In this document: piece by piece, positions 1-10,014 of the stretch | Position numbering within the stretch: position 1 is the stretch's first letter | How the letters are laid out: the number at the start of each line of letters is the position of its first letter | Origin: Erigeron canadensis | Lineage: Eukaryota; Streptophyta; Magnoliopsida; Asterales; Asteraceae | DNA: 64,000 nucleotides | Direction: 5' to 3' | Assembly: GCF_010389155.1 (NCBI RefSeq) | Contig: NC_057768.1 | Location: 2,168,501 to 2,232,500 of the forward strand | The notes under the pieces: model-generated | Seen by the model: only the letters and a program-made list of their open reading frames with translations | What the model was told of the DNA's origin: nothing | Databases searched by the model: none | Made by a program: the position numbers and the translations under genes

Positions 1-1395
1 TTGAGAAAATAGCTAAAGTCAAAAGGCCAGTGTGAGAATTAAATGTTAAAATAATAATATAAAAAAAAGGTAAAATGGTAGACATGGTCATATAGATACA
101 ACTGAAGATTTTTGCATAGAAAAATTGGAGTATATGGCATTAGTGCATCGCCAGTAGCAACATCTTATAACGGAGAAAGCTAGCCTTCCGTCAAAATACT
201 TGTTCGCTGCAAAAGCAACAGGAAAGCAGTGCCAAGTACACAACCGCAAAATTATGTCTATAAAGTAAGTGCAGGATTGTGCCAAATAATGGTATTTGGT
301 TGCATGTATTCTAACGATACGACATCAACCTTCCTTTGCCTCGGCATATTTGAACAACATTATTGCATTCGCAAATATATAAAATGAATTTCTACAACAA
401 TCATGCAATTGTTATTGGCATAGAGCTTCAAATTTATGTATACATATATCCGATCAAATAAGTCTATACCCTACTCATCATTCATCATGCTACTGCACAT
501 ACCTCACTACAAAAGACATTAGAGCAATGATGGGTTGATCTTCAAGGAATTAACAATCAAACTTAGTATGCATCCCTTTTGGGGCTCCAAGTTCATGAGC
601 CAATTGGATGCTTCTTCCTGCCACTTAGCGTGCCCAAAAAAGACCAATAATCCTATTAAAGTTTATGACTAACCTATGAACACTACAGGTAAAATGAAGT
701 AATGCATGACATTTTTCCCTAAATATATGCCTACTTTTAGTATAGGTATTTCACAGCAACCCCTAACATATATGCCTAGTTTTCCTACTTGAAAATGATA
801 AGTAAACAACATATATTATCCATACACAACACACACGTCTAATATACTACACAATCTGCAACTATCTAAAGTTCTAAACCATGAAAATGTTGTGACTTAT
901 AGCCTTGTGCACCATAAACAAACTTGAACAGAGTAAAATTTTTCCAAAAGCGACTTTTTTTCTTGTAATTGCAGTGTCTGACCTTAGGCAACCTACTCCA
1001 CAAGGTCCAAGTCCAACACCAAAGGTTAGTCAGTCAACTGTCTATGTCAGTCAGCTGCACAAATAAGCTGCAAAAAGATATATAACACCTTTTATAGAAA
1101 GTCTAAGTTATGCAACAATGTAAGTGCTCAAAAACGAAAGCTTAACTCGATAATGGAATGCCCATACTTATAAAGTCATAACCTTTAAAATTAATCTTAT
1201 TTGATATATTTTGGGATGAGGATGTTTGGATTATTGAATACGGAAAAGAAAGATTTGAATCCAGACATAGAGAAGAAAGGCTAGCTTAGAAGCTGAAAAC
1301 TCAACCCATTCACTTATGAATGACTTAATTTGGGTTCTTTGTATCAAACGGGTCGAATAGGTGAGATGCGTCGAAAGCCACCCAAAATGTATTCT
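1..1395. other. Stretch with no supported gene
   Basis: I see no convincing coding exon. Short open frames on either strand lack recognisable motifs. If the minus-strand BRCT gene that ends near 2245 continued leftwards, its remaining BRCT exons should lie here. I could not find them, so the gene is either truncated or continues beyond the window edge. Confidence 0.5.
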
Positions 1396-1404
1396 TAATG
1401 AAAA

Positions 1405-2023
1405 GGGATAATAACCTTATAGGCCACCTAAAGATTCACTTGTTTTCCTTTAGGCCATTCATTTATTTAAAGGGAATTTTAGGCCACCCAATTTTATATG
1501 TTTTTTCATTTGTTAAAGACAATCCCAAAAATCTACATATTATAAAATATCTTTAAGATAATTTTGCATTTTATCACCATCATTTGTTCAGCAAAATAAA
1601 CCTTTAGCTTTTTAATAATCCATTAGCTCTGAAAAATAGGATAAACAAATATGTGGCATCAAATCGGTGTAGCAGAATCATTATTATAAAATAATCATAG
1701 TATTTTATGAAAATTTTTAACAAATCGTATAAGTTTGTGTTTTTACTGATTGAAAATGCCCACAAAACACCTATTGCTAATCCAAATCCCTAAGTATTTT
1801 ACTTTATTTAAAATTACATATGAAGACAATTTGATATAATAAAAAAATATTGTTTTTTCTTTCATATTTTTATAGTATTATTGTCATAATATGTAGTTTA
1901 TTAGTTAAATTGTCTTAAATGAAAAAAGATATAAACTTTGGTGGCCTGAAATTCCGTTTTAATAAATAGATGGCCTAAATGAAAACAATTAAATCTTTAG
2001 GTGGCATATGTGGTTAATATCCC
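1405..2023. mobile_element. MULE-type MITE with 9-bp target duplication
   Basis: The element begins GGGATAATAACC and ends with the inverted form GGTTAATATCCC. The terminal inverted repeats continue inward around the phrases 'aggccacctaaagatt' and 'aatctttaggtggc'. It is flanked on both sides by the identical 9-mer TAATGAAAA (1396-1404 and 2024-2032), the target duplication length of Mutator-like elements. The 619-bp interior is AT-rich with no transposase frame, so it is non-autonomous. Confidence 0.85.
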
Positions 2024-2244
2024 TAATGAAAACAACATTCTAAATTGCTTCGTGTTGTTATAGTTTTTGTATTCATACATAACATGGTAGTAATGTTAAA
2101 TATTTCACACTAAAATTGTTTTGATCATGCCTTTCAAAAAAAAAAAAAATTGTTTTGATCATGCTGCCCTGTACAAAAAAAAAAAACTGTTTTAACCTGG
2201 ACCCATTTGAACTATTACCCAACCCTTCCATTTGCCACCACTAG

Positions 2245-3083
2245 CTAAGAAAATAAATGAGTCAATTGAAAACAAACGATAAACCTTCTCTGCTGCTTAA
2301 TCACATCATCATCAAGGTTCTGGCTGAGCAACACTCGAATTTCTACATTACTTCTACGTCTTCTTACGGCTTTGGATATAAAATCAGGGAAAGGTTCTGC
2401 AAAGCCCAATCTAAAAACCTCATTCCTAAGGGAGGGACTTGTAGACGTTTTCTTGATTAGTTTTTTTCCCTTTAATAATAAATTTGTCATCTTGTTTTCA
2501 CTACCTAAAGATACTATATGACTCACTGAAAGACATTTGGTGTTGGTAACATTTGGTAGACTCGGTTGACCAGATTCTTGATTTGGCCACCCTTTAAAAA
2601 GTTTCTTTAGAGCTGTTGACCTGCATTTGGGAGCAGAGCGAGCTTTTCTCTTTACATTCGACAAGAAAGATACTTCCCTGAAGTTCCCTTCAGTTTCACT
2701 AGGTCCCACAACTGAAATTCCATTGCCGATTTCAAGAACTGGGGATGGTGTATTGGAGCCTTGGAGGTACTCTTTAACGTTACGTCTGGTCTCATGTTTC
2801 TACATGTCCTTTTCCCTTTAGGCCAATTCTATGTATCGAACTAAACTGACCAACATTTTCATCACTCTTTGAAGAATCTTTTGAGTTCTCCAATTAAAAA
2901 GTTGTATCTAAATCAACTTTATTTTATGAACATGATCCAGCTTACCGTGTGTAATATTTCTCAAGTTATATATACCTCCAGTCCTCTTTGACAGTTTTAC
3001 TGATGACCCTTTTTCTAATTCGACAAGCTACAGGTGAAAAGGTTTGGACTTCCTTGGCTGACTTTTTCATTTGCTTCCTTCGG
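2245..3083 (-). pseudogene. 3' part of a BRCT-domain (MDC1-like) gene, disrupted
   Basis: Two coding-looking blocks are visible on the minus strand. Exon 3083-2976 reads as a basic segment (RRKQMKKSAKEVQTF...VKEDW) with an AG acceptor and a GTATAT donor. The block from about 2870 to 2245 reads NSKDSSKSDENVG, then after a one-base frame change near 2803 continues ETRRNVKEYLQGSNTPSP, and ends in IRVLLSQNLDDDVIKQQ. That last motif matches the start of the BRCT domain of plant MDC1-like DNA-damage proteins, just before a conserved intron; here it runs into a GTTTAT donor-like site and then a stop. The rest of the BRCT fold was not found to the left. The frame change, the unclear acceptor and the missing BRCT half suggest a pseudogene, or a gene cut by the window edge. 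The BRCT assignment rests on about 17 residues. Confidence 0.5.
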
Positions 3084-3411
3084 CTAAAAACTTTTTAGTC
3101 ATGATTGAGCCATTTGCTTTAGTCATAGCATATTAGCATGCACAAAACAATAGCAAAACGACCATGCAGATATTGCATTCTAGACACACCCACATTCACA
3201 AACCCCATCTTAGAGTTGGACCAAACACACACACACCATAATACCATCTTTCACATCTTCGGTACTGCCACATAGCACAGATTTAATTTATAATCCATAT
3301 AGCTTTATAAGAAAAAACATTTGAACCATAACACCTCTGTAAATCAAGCAAAAATCCCTGTCTCGTCATCCGATGCCCCATGCTCTCACCAGTCCATTGC
3401 TATATCCACTA

Positions 3412-3457
3412 AATAGGATGCTACCATCAGCCTTACAGCATAAGCTTGTGCAATATA
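3412..3457. repeat. Left copy of 46-bp direct repeat flanking the foldback
   Basis: This sequence recurs almost identically at 4434-4479 (one G/A difference near the end). It brackets the large inverted repeat, with 22 bp of extra sequence between this copy and the left arm. It is far longer than a normal transposon target duplication. Confidence 0.85.
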
Positions 3458-3479
3458 GGGATAAGTGCCCAGAAATGTA

Positions 3480-4431
3480 GTCAACTAATGCTCAAAAGTT
3501 ATTGTGTGCACGAACTCTAGGTCAGCTTTATTGTGTTCACGAAACTTGAAGTTTTGGTTATTGTGAACATAAAACAGGATTATGGCTATGTGGGACCGGT
3601 TACTTTCACGTTGATCCGTTGACTGCTTATGTGGCATGCACACAATAACTTTTTGGGATTAGTTTATGCATACAATTAAAAAAAAACAGATTATTTTTTT
3701 TCAAACTTGTCGGAAACTTCAAATACTCGCCAGAAAACTTAAAAATCCGATTAAACCTTCGTTTCTTCGAATTAGACCACGAAATTCACACCAAAATACT
3801 CAAAAATCAGCCGCGAACAAACCCTCAGCAAAAGTTAAACCGATTGAGACTCGCCGGAAAATTCACCAACTTGCCGGAAAAATTAAAATCACCATAACTT
3901 TGTTGTTTATTCGAGTTTCGACTTGAAACCAACACCAAACTGCTCAAAATTGTTGTCCGAAACTCGAAGAAACAACAAAATTATGGTGATTTTAAATTTC
4001 CCGGCGAGTTGGTGAATTATCCGGCGAGTCTCAATTGGTTTAACTTTTGCCGAGGGTTTGTTCGCGGCTGATTTTTAAGTATTTTGGTGCAAATTTCGTG
4101 GTCTAATTCGAAGAAACGAAGGTTTAATCGGATTTTTAAGTTTTTCCGGCGAGTATTTGAAGTGTCCTGCGAGTTTGAAAATAAATAATCTGTTTTTTTT
4201 TTAATTGTGTGCTTAAACTAATCCCAAAAAGTTATTGTGTGCATAAACTAATCCCAGAAAGTTATTGTGTGCATGTCACGTAAGCAGTCAACGGGTCAAC
4301 GTGAAAGTGGTGACCGACTAACTTTTGACCCGGTCACTTTTTCATGCTATAGGACTATTGAACAAGTTTCCTGAATACAATAAAGCTGACCTAAAGTTCG
4401 TGCACACAATAACTTTTGAGCATTAGTTGAC
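3480..4431. repeat. Large near-perfect inverted repeat (foldback element)
   Basis: The first half (from 3480 to about 3918) is repeated in reverse complement by the second half (about 3960 to 4431), leaving a loop of about 40 bp. The outer ends are GTCAACTAATGCTC and its complement GAGCATTAGTTGAC. The arms carry several mismatches and the right arm holds an extra short tandem copy of 'aagttattgtgtgcat' near 4220-4275. No transposase frame is present. A transcript would form a hairpin of over 400 bp. Foldback transposons and inverted duplications both look like this. Confidence 0.9.
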
Positions 4432-4433
4432 TG

Positions 4434-4479
4434 AATAGGATGCTACCATCAGCCTTACAGCATAAGCTTGTACAATATA
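4434..4479. repeat. Right copy of 46-bp direct repeat flanking the foldback
   Basis: Partner of 3412-3457. It starts three bases after the right end of the inverted repeat, and similarity stops abruptly after the 46th base. Confidence 0.85.
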
Positions 4480-4626
4480 TTACCTGCATTGTCAATTTGC
4501 CACATTACCAAAGTCCATTTGCAACCATTTCAAGAAACACATATAATGACAAAACCTGTGTACATATAATTCATAACTGTATAATTATAAAACTGTAATT
4601 CTATATAAGTAGAAATATAATTGGAC

Positions 4627-4937
4627 CTTTGATTTTAAATCATCTGTAGAATCAGCAACCGCCCTTTTACTATTGTTGTGTCTGGCCATACTCGTGAGAG
4701 TTCTAGTCTGAATAATCCTCTGTGCTTCCAAATTAGCAACATTGCCCAGCTTCATATCAGCTTTTTCGATATCCACATTTAAATCACCTTTCAAGTTACC
4801 GTCTGATTTGAAATCAGACGCATTCTCAAATTCTGCATTCATCTGTATAATATTTCCGAATTCCGGGTTAAAATCAGCAGTGTAAAAACTTAAATTTTTG
4901 CACTCGAGTGCACCAAAGTTGACTTCAAGAAACATGT
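4627..4937 (-). pseudogene. Repeated exon, copy 4 of the RACK1/BRCT-gene array
   Basis: The minus-strand reading frame runs through DFNPEFGNIIQ, a DFKSDGNLKGDLNVD stretch, then AQRIIQTRTLTSMARH and ends LKSK directly at a GT donor (4626-4625). The same layout (QRIIQT or similar, then R/T-SMA, then K before GTC) recurs at 6630, 7704 and 9230. At the nucleotide level its start (about 4937-4890) matches the RACK1-derived stretch preceding the copy at 6630-6900. I infer a duplicated exon of the minus-strand BRCT gene; whether it is still spliced into a transcript is unknown. Confidence 0.5.
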
Positions 4938-5015
4938 AGAATTATAACCTGTGCACATATAATTCATAACTGTATATATATATACACACTAAAAAATTTA
5001 ATAATAAGTAATAAA

Positions 5016-5090
5016 ATGTAGACCTTTGTTTTGCCAAGATTCTTCTTCATTATCTGCTTATCAACCTTCAATTTATAATAGTATATACAA
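5016..5090 (-). other. Possible short exon ending KTK before a GT donor
   Basis: The minus strand reads LKVDKQIMKKNLGKTK and then GTCTAC, the same K-then-donor style as the neighbouring repeated exons. The acceptor is not clear. It is listed only because it fits the array pattern. Confidence 0.3.
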
Positions 5091-5215
5091 AATACGAGGA
5101 CATAATTTACAAAATGAAAAAAAACATGATTCATAAGAACCTGAAAATTACATATAATTACATAGCTGTATATATATAGAGAGAAATTTAACAGTTAATA
5201 AAAGGAAAAGAATGC

Positions 5216-5370
5216 ACCTTGGTTTTAGAAGGAGCATTGGCTAAACCATTCTGAACATCCTTCAAATTCAGACCATCCTTTTTAGGATTGGTAACTGAAC
5301 CCCGGAGGAAATAGCATTTTTTCAGGCTCCTCGGGGAGTGGCGCCCCCAAGATAACTGAAGACTCTTTAA
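5216..5370 (-). pseudogene. Repeated exon, LSWGRHSPRSLKK type
   Basis: The minus strand reads LQLSWGRHSPRSLKKC, then RGSVTNPKKDGLNLK and ANAPSKTK before a GTGCAT donor. A diverged copy lies at 7413-7510 (MELSWARRSLRSPRKG...VTNPKDNAPNLK), with its ANAPNKT tail split off at about 7277-7320. The pair supports segmental duplication of exons within one minus-strand gene. The function of this basic, serine-rich segment is unknown. Confidence 0.45.
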
Positions 5371-5511
5371 AAGAGAAACACATCCATGTGAAAAGAACAC
5401 ACGCAATACAAACCATATGAAAGACACAATTTTTGATTCATAAGAACCTAAAAAAACATATATACATCTAATTATATAACAATGTATATACATATATCAA
5501 AAGATCCAAGT

Positions 5512-5840
5512 TTATCACTGTGGAATATACTTGGAGGCCTGCGGTTTGTAACCACTGTAAAGTTTTTGGATATAATGATAAAATATGTAAGAAAAAAACT
5601 GGGAATCAACAAGTAGTGGATATTGGCAAAAGTGTTCAAGAGGTTGGGACAAAAGCACAGGGGGATAGGAATGCTGAGTTTGAATGTGAAGGGGGAAAAA
5701 GGGGATTCAATAAAAGAAATAATGATAGCCAAAAAATGCAATATCATAGGCAAAAGGAAAAGCAGGGTATGGGAGTGAATAATAGAAACCTAAAAATACC
5801 CTATACGCAAGTATTTAGATCATCAACAAAATATAACTAC
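5512..5840 (+). pseudogene. LINE ORF1 (CCHC zinc-knuckle) fragment
   Basis: The plus-strand frame reads EYTWRPAVCNHCKVFGYNDK followed by ICKKK. This matches the C-terminal knuckle region of plant L1-type ORF1 proteins, which typically read Y-W-P-P-C-x-x-C-x-x-F-G-H-x-x-x-x-C. The usual His after G is Tyr here. A lysine- and glutamine-rich tail follows and then stops. The RNA-binding domain and the reverse transcriptase are absent, so this is a dead fragment. Confidence 0.6.
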
Positions 5841-5885
5841 AGATTCCTGGGCAGTTCTTGGCTGCACCAACAAGGAATGGTATAA

Positions 5886-6600
5886 GAATGGTGCGGCACT
5901 TACAACAAACTTGCAGCTAGAGAAAATGTCCGCACAGAAATAAAAACAAACTAAGAGCACCAATTTCCTTAGTGTGACATTGTATGTTAAAAGACCTGTA
6001 AGGGTCTAGCAGGGACTAAATATCCCCCAAGGCGTCTTACGCAACACCAGCTTACCAACTAGTGTGCCACTGAACCTGGCATAAATTTCCAAAACCTAGG
6101 CTAGCGATTTTCAAAGCTATACTTACACCAACTTTCTACGACGATGCACACTATACACTGACCAGCTCAATGTATTCTAATCAAGTTCAACAGCTAAAAC
6201 ATTAATAATCAATCTGATTAGATCCTTATAGACTCATATATATCAACAAATGTTGTAATTCTTTTGATAAATGTGTAAAAACCAATACTTTTGCCCATTC
6301 CAACAAAAAAAAAAATCACACGAATCCCTCAAACAAGTGACAAACACAAACAAATTCACACTATCCCTGTCATACTATTAACCATTTACAGAGCAACATT
6401 CATTACAATTCAATCAAATAGAACATACAAAGATTCATGCAAAAGCAAAACTACAAGCAATAAAACACTCATTAAAATGAGTTAAAAGTACACAATGGAG
6501 AGAGTGTATTTCAAGAATATGTTAGCATTACATTCCTACGATATTCCTTATTCCGCATACATATACGCGAGTATCAGATCATCAACAAAATATAAAACTG
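5886..6600. other. Stretch without a supported gene
   Basis: Open frames here are short and compositionally biased (Lys/Thr/Ile-rich) and look non-coding. I see no repeat boundaries. Part of it may be the 3' continuation of the LINE fragment. Confidence 0.4.
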
Positions 6601-6629
6601 TAATTCTAAAAGTAGAAAAACATATAGAC

Positions 6630-7003
6630 TTTTGATTTGACCTCTGTGGTGGTTAAGCTGTCAGCATCTTTCACATCGGATGCAACTCTTTTACATTGAG
6701 CCATACTCCTAGTAATGCGAGCACTTGTCTGAATGGTTATTTCCGTAACATTGCTTAACTCCAAATTAACTTTCTGGGTTTCCACATTAAAATCACTTTT
6801 CACGTTACCGTCTGATTCCATATCAGCACTAATCTGTATAAAGTTTCCGAATTCAGGGTTATAATCAGCTATATATTTGGCAGTGTAAAAACTTAATTTT
6901 TTGCACTTGAGATTGCGCCAAAGTTGACTTCAGCTTACAGCGGGTTAGATTTCAAATTTTAACTGTTTAATCCCAGAAAGAAGACATGATAGTGGGCTCC
7001 AGG
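6630..7003 (-). pseudogene. RACK1-like WD40 relic fused to repeated exon, copy 3
   Basis: From about 7000 to 6900 the minus strand reads NLEPTIMSSFWD, stop, TVKI, stop, NLTRCKLKSTLA. This matches the RACK1 stretch around the fifth WD repeat (PTIVSASWDKTVKVWNL, then CKLRSTLAGH) with two in-frame stops. It passes directly into the repeated exon: MESDGNVKSDFNVETQKV, IQTSARITRSMAQ and finally VKSK at a GT donor (6629-6628). The order (RACK1 piece, then SMA exon) is the same as at 9230-10012. Confidence 0.6.
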
Positions 7004-7412
7004 TTGTTTGGGGGAAATATACAACTGTGACATAATGTAGTATCAAAGTAGTAGTTCACAACAAAAAAATTAAGAGCACATTTCAACCTATCCTACTAAT
7101 TGAATTTCTCAATTCAGGCATTGTTTTATGTGAAAGTTCTTATACACAAACTTAGAAGCTAACAAGTCAACTAAGTAAAAACATGATTCATAAAAACCTA
7201 TAAATTACATACAATTAGATAGCCGTATGTGTATATATATATAAATTCAAAAATTAACAAAAGGAAAAGAATGCACGTTGGTTTTATTAGGAGCATTGGC
7301 AGAACCATTCTAGACAAGAACATACACATTTAGATTATATTACATATAGTAGAAAGAGAGCATATAAAGGGAATCTTATACACTGAAAATAAGCTAAGAA
7401 AATAAAAATACC

Positions 7413-7512
7413 TTCAGATTCGGAGCATTATCCTTGGGATTGGTAACTAATCCCCGGAAATTGCCCTTTCTAGGGCTCCTTAGGGAGCGACGCGCCCATG
7501 ATAACTCCATAC
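7413..7512 (-). pseudogene. Repeated exon, LSWARRSLRSPRKG type
   Basis: The minus strand reads MELSWARRSLRSPRKG, then RGLVTNPKDNAPNLK at a GTATTT donor. It is a diverged copy of the exon at 5216-5370. A small companion block NGSANAPNKT lies at about 7277-7320, so one exon in the other copy corresponds to two blocks here. Confidence 0.45.
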
Positions 7513-7577
7513 CCTTTAAAAAGAAAACCATCAAAGTGAAAAGAACATACAAACCATATGAAAGTCACAAATTATGA

Positions 7578-7797
7578 TTCAACACGGCTGAGTTTACCTA
7601 GTAAAGGCATAAAAATAAAAAACCGATTCAACATTTTCCGAGTCAGGTAAACAGCTAGTATTAGATATAAAACTTTATTCTATAAGTAGAGATATATATA
7701 GACCTTTGATGAGCCGGCAACATCTTTCGAAGCCATACTCCTTGTTGTTGGAGTGCTTGTTTGAATAATCCTCTGTGAAACATTATCAGCTTTGTTT
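7578..7797. repeat. Segmental duplication, left copy
   Basis: About 220 bp closely matching 9107-9326. It includes the minus-strand exon that reads QRIIQTSTPTTRSMASKD ending SSK at a GT donor (7704), and its flanking intron. Similarity breaks off just after 'atcagctttgtt', where the 9.3-kb copy has an extra 'agc' and different downstream sequence. Confidence 0.8.
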
Positions 7798-7799
7798 AG

Positions 7800-8993
7800 T
7801 ATTTGGTAGAAAAGAACTGACAGAATAAAAGGAATGACAAAAGTTTTAAAACTAACTGAAATTAGTGGTTTACTGGTGGATGATCTGGAGCCTTGACTAG
7901 AGAAATTTAACTGGTGGATGGGCAGGGGCTTTAACTGGTAATGCACTGGGTCGATAATATGTTTGACCCGTTACCCAACCCGTCGATGTTGCCTTACCTA
8001 CTGTTGACCCTGATTTTGGGCTCATTCACTTTTAGTAGAACGTTTTTAGGATACAATTACGCGTATTTCCAGGGCTATTAGGTTGGATTCCATAAAGTTT
8101 ATTAGAATGAAGATGTGTGGAGGCTAATGGAGATCTGCTATTAACCATTTAATGATAACTATGTTATTACACACAATTAAAAGGTGGCTTGACTGGTACT
8201 TGACTGGACTTTACCTCATCTAGATGATGATACCAGCTTCATTATCCTAGCAAGAGATGGTGTGTGGAAGGTTTTTATTCCCAATGGAACAACTTACAGT
8301 TTTCAAAAAGGTCGTTATAACGTATAAATTAGTATATAAGTTGTGTTATTTGCTGGTTATCAGTATACAGAGGTTATAGATTCCATCAAGAATGTAAAGG
8401 ATGCAAGTTCTGTTGCAAAGCAATTAACTAAAAAGGGGCTTTCAAGGAAGAGCACTGATGAATAAATACAACTTCCTCATATACAAATATCTAAGACCTT
8501 GGGTTCTAATGTAATCATAATGGTAGGTATATATGTTTGCATTGACTTTTTTTTTTTAATCATAATTGAATGGTTTACTTGGATCATTTACTTTAAAAAA
8601 AAAAAACTATAAGCAAATTGGTACAATGTCGATTATTTTTAAAATGTATTATTTTAAAGTTAGTGATTATGAATGTGAATTTGATACTCGTGTATTAAAA
8701 ATGTGGTGTTTTACTTTAAAGTTATGAATGTGAATGTCAATTTGTTATCTTTGTTTTGATCTTTAAGTAATGTTTGTTATGTTTTGAATGAATGCATTAT
8801 CTGGTAAAAACACATGGAAGTGATGGAACAAGGAAACCCCTATTCTTGGTATTGGACTATTGATAATTGTAATAAGTGTAGGTTGAAAACGTATATAAGT
8901 GCATTTAATGATCTTACTTATTTATTACCAAATAATTATAAACGATTTTATTAAACTTACCCGCGTCTTCCGCGGGATAAAAATCTAGTATAA
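7800..8993 (+). mobile_element. Helitron (right terminus clear, left end not resolved)
   Basis: The right end has the classic non-autonomous Helitron signature: a GC-rich hairpin (CCCGCG, tctt, CGCGGG at about 8960-8975) followed by a short AT-rich spacer and CTAG, with T as the next host base. No Rep/helicase frame is present. The left limit is only bracketed by the break in the 7.6/9.1-kb segmental duplication. The element contains PP2C exons at 8220-8465. Confidence 0.6.
8220..8465 (+). pseudogene. Captured PP2C protein phosphatase fragment
   Basis: Two pieces in exon-intron-exon order are visible. At 8222-8271 the frame reads DDDTSFIILARDGVWK, matching the PP2C metal-binding motif (F-L-I-L-A-S/C-D-G-L/I-W). 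After about 100 bp of intron-like sequence and a CAG acceptor (8368-8370), the frame reads EVIDSIKNVKDASSVAKQLT then KKGLSRKSTDE and stops at 8463-8465, where a complete PP2C would continue DDISCIVVRF. The retained intron implies DNA-level capture, as expected of a Helitron. The catalytic N-terminal part is missing, so no active enzyme is encoded. Confidence 0.65.
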
Positions 8994-9051
8994 TTACATA
9001 ACAGTATATATATAAAGAAATTGAACAATTAACAAAAGAAAAGGAAATGGA

Positions 9052-9112
9052 CCTTAGTAGGTTTAGAAGCAGATTTAGTATTAACGTTTGTAGGACTTGA
9101 GCTTTTCATGGC
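9052..9112 (-). other. Possible short exon, MKSSSPTNVNTKSASKPTK
   Basis: The minus strand reads this basic, serine-rich segment up to a GTCCAT donor. It lies just downstream of the SMA-type exon at 9230, as the ANAPSKTK block does in the other copies. It is weakly supported on its own. Confidence 0.35.
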
Positions 9113-9326
9113 TGCGTTTACCTAGTAAAGGTATAGACATTAAAAATTCGATTCAACATTTTCCGAGTCAGGTAAGCAGCTAGTATTAGATATAAAATTG
9201 TAATTCTATAAGTAGAAATATATATAGACCTTTGATGAGCCGGCAACATCTTTCGAAGCCATACTCCTTGTTGTTGGAGTGTTTGTTTGAATAATCCTCT
9301 GTGAAACATTATCAGCAGCTTTGTTG
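9107..9326. repeat. Segmental duplication, right copy
   Basis: Partner of 7578-7797. It carries the copy-1 exon reading SSKDIGSIADLIVEINKA, QRIIQTNTPTTRSMASKD and SSK before the GT donor at 9229-9228. Confidence 0.8.
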
Positions 9327-10012
9327 ATTTCAACTATCAAATCAGCTATGCTGCCAATATCCTTACTGGAACGGTCTGACATTGCATGTCTTGATCCCAT
9401 TATCACTCGCAACATATAACACATGATTGAATGGATGAAAACAAAGTGCGCGTATGTTACTTTTGATGTCCACAGTACAGTTCCTATTCTCAGCAAAGTC
9501 CCACAATATCAAAACTCCCTCCTCGGCGCCACTAGCACAGATACAGCCACCTTCGCCGACCTCCAAGGCATTTATCTGTCCACTATGAGTGGGATAAGAT
9601 GATTTTATGTCACAGACGGTTAATCTTAATCGTGTTGTCCAAAGAAGAAGACACAATGATGGGCTTCCCCTCACGATTTGGGACAAATCTTACACGATTG
9701 ATGCCAGCTTTGTGTCCCTGCAGAGTGTGCTTACAGTCACCAATGGTATTCCATAGCCTGATAGAATGATCAGATGATGCAGATACGATCCTCCTATCAT
9801 CTTTTGATATGGAAACAGATAAAACCTTATCTGTGTGGCCCTGAAACCTACGAATCATAGAATCAGATTTAAGGTTCCATGAACGGATTTCTCCGTCAGA
9901 TGATGCGCATAAAGAAAAGATTCCGTTTGCGGATATAAGCAATATCCTCCTTGGCACCATTAAAGCGCACAACGACTCGGTCGTAATGTCCAAATCTGAA
10001 ATCATCCAACAT
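9230..10012 (-). pseudogene. RACK1-like WD40 pseudogene plus repeated exon, copy 1
   Basis: The minus strand carries a long RACK1-like stretch in two frames. The first (to 9610) reads SSDGEIRSWNLKSDSM, then FQGHTDKVLSVSISKDDRR, IVSASSDHSIRLWNT and CKHTLQGHKAGINRVRF. The second (from about 9640) reads INALEVGEGGCICASGAEEG, LILWDF, NIRALCFHPFNHVLYVASDN and GIKT. The GH...WD spacing and the SASSDHSIRLWNT motif are typical of RACK1, a ribosome-associated seven-bladed WD40 scaffold. Roughly the C-terminal four to five repeats are present. A frame change near 9625-9640, probable frame trouble before 9985 and a missing N-terminus show it is not functional as RACK1. Downstream it runs into the SMA-type exon, with its donor at 9229. 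Upstream it abuts the Copia gag at about 10015. Confidence 0.75.
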
Positions 10013-10014
10013 TA

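Noticed and set aside
540..660. Minus-strand coding-like stretch (AKWQEEASNWLMNLEPQKGC)
   Set aside because: I considered it as a downstream exon of the BRCT gene, but it has no BRCT motif and no supported splice sites.
960..1015. Exon-like stretch VSDLRQPTPQGPSPTPK before a GTTAGT donor
   Set aside because: It is short, has no partner exon and no recognised family; I judged it to be chance.
3666..3926. 86-codon plus-strand open frame, Lys/Arg-rich
   Set aside because: It lies in the left arm of the foldback repeat; its composition is explained by the repeat and no homologous protein is recognised.
5472..5753. 93-codon minus-strand frame
   Set aside because: It is the antisense shadow of the LINE ORF1 fragment at 5512-5840, which has a clear zinc knuckle.
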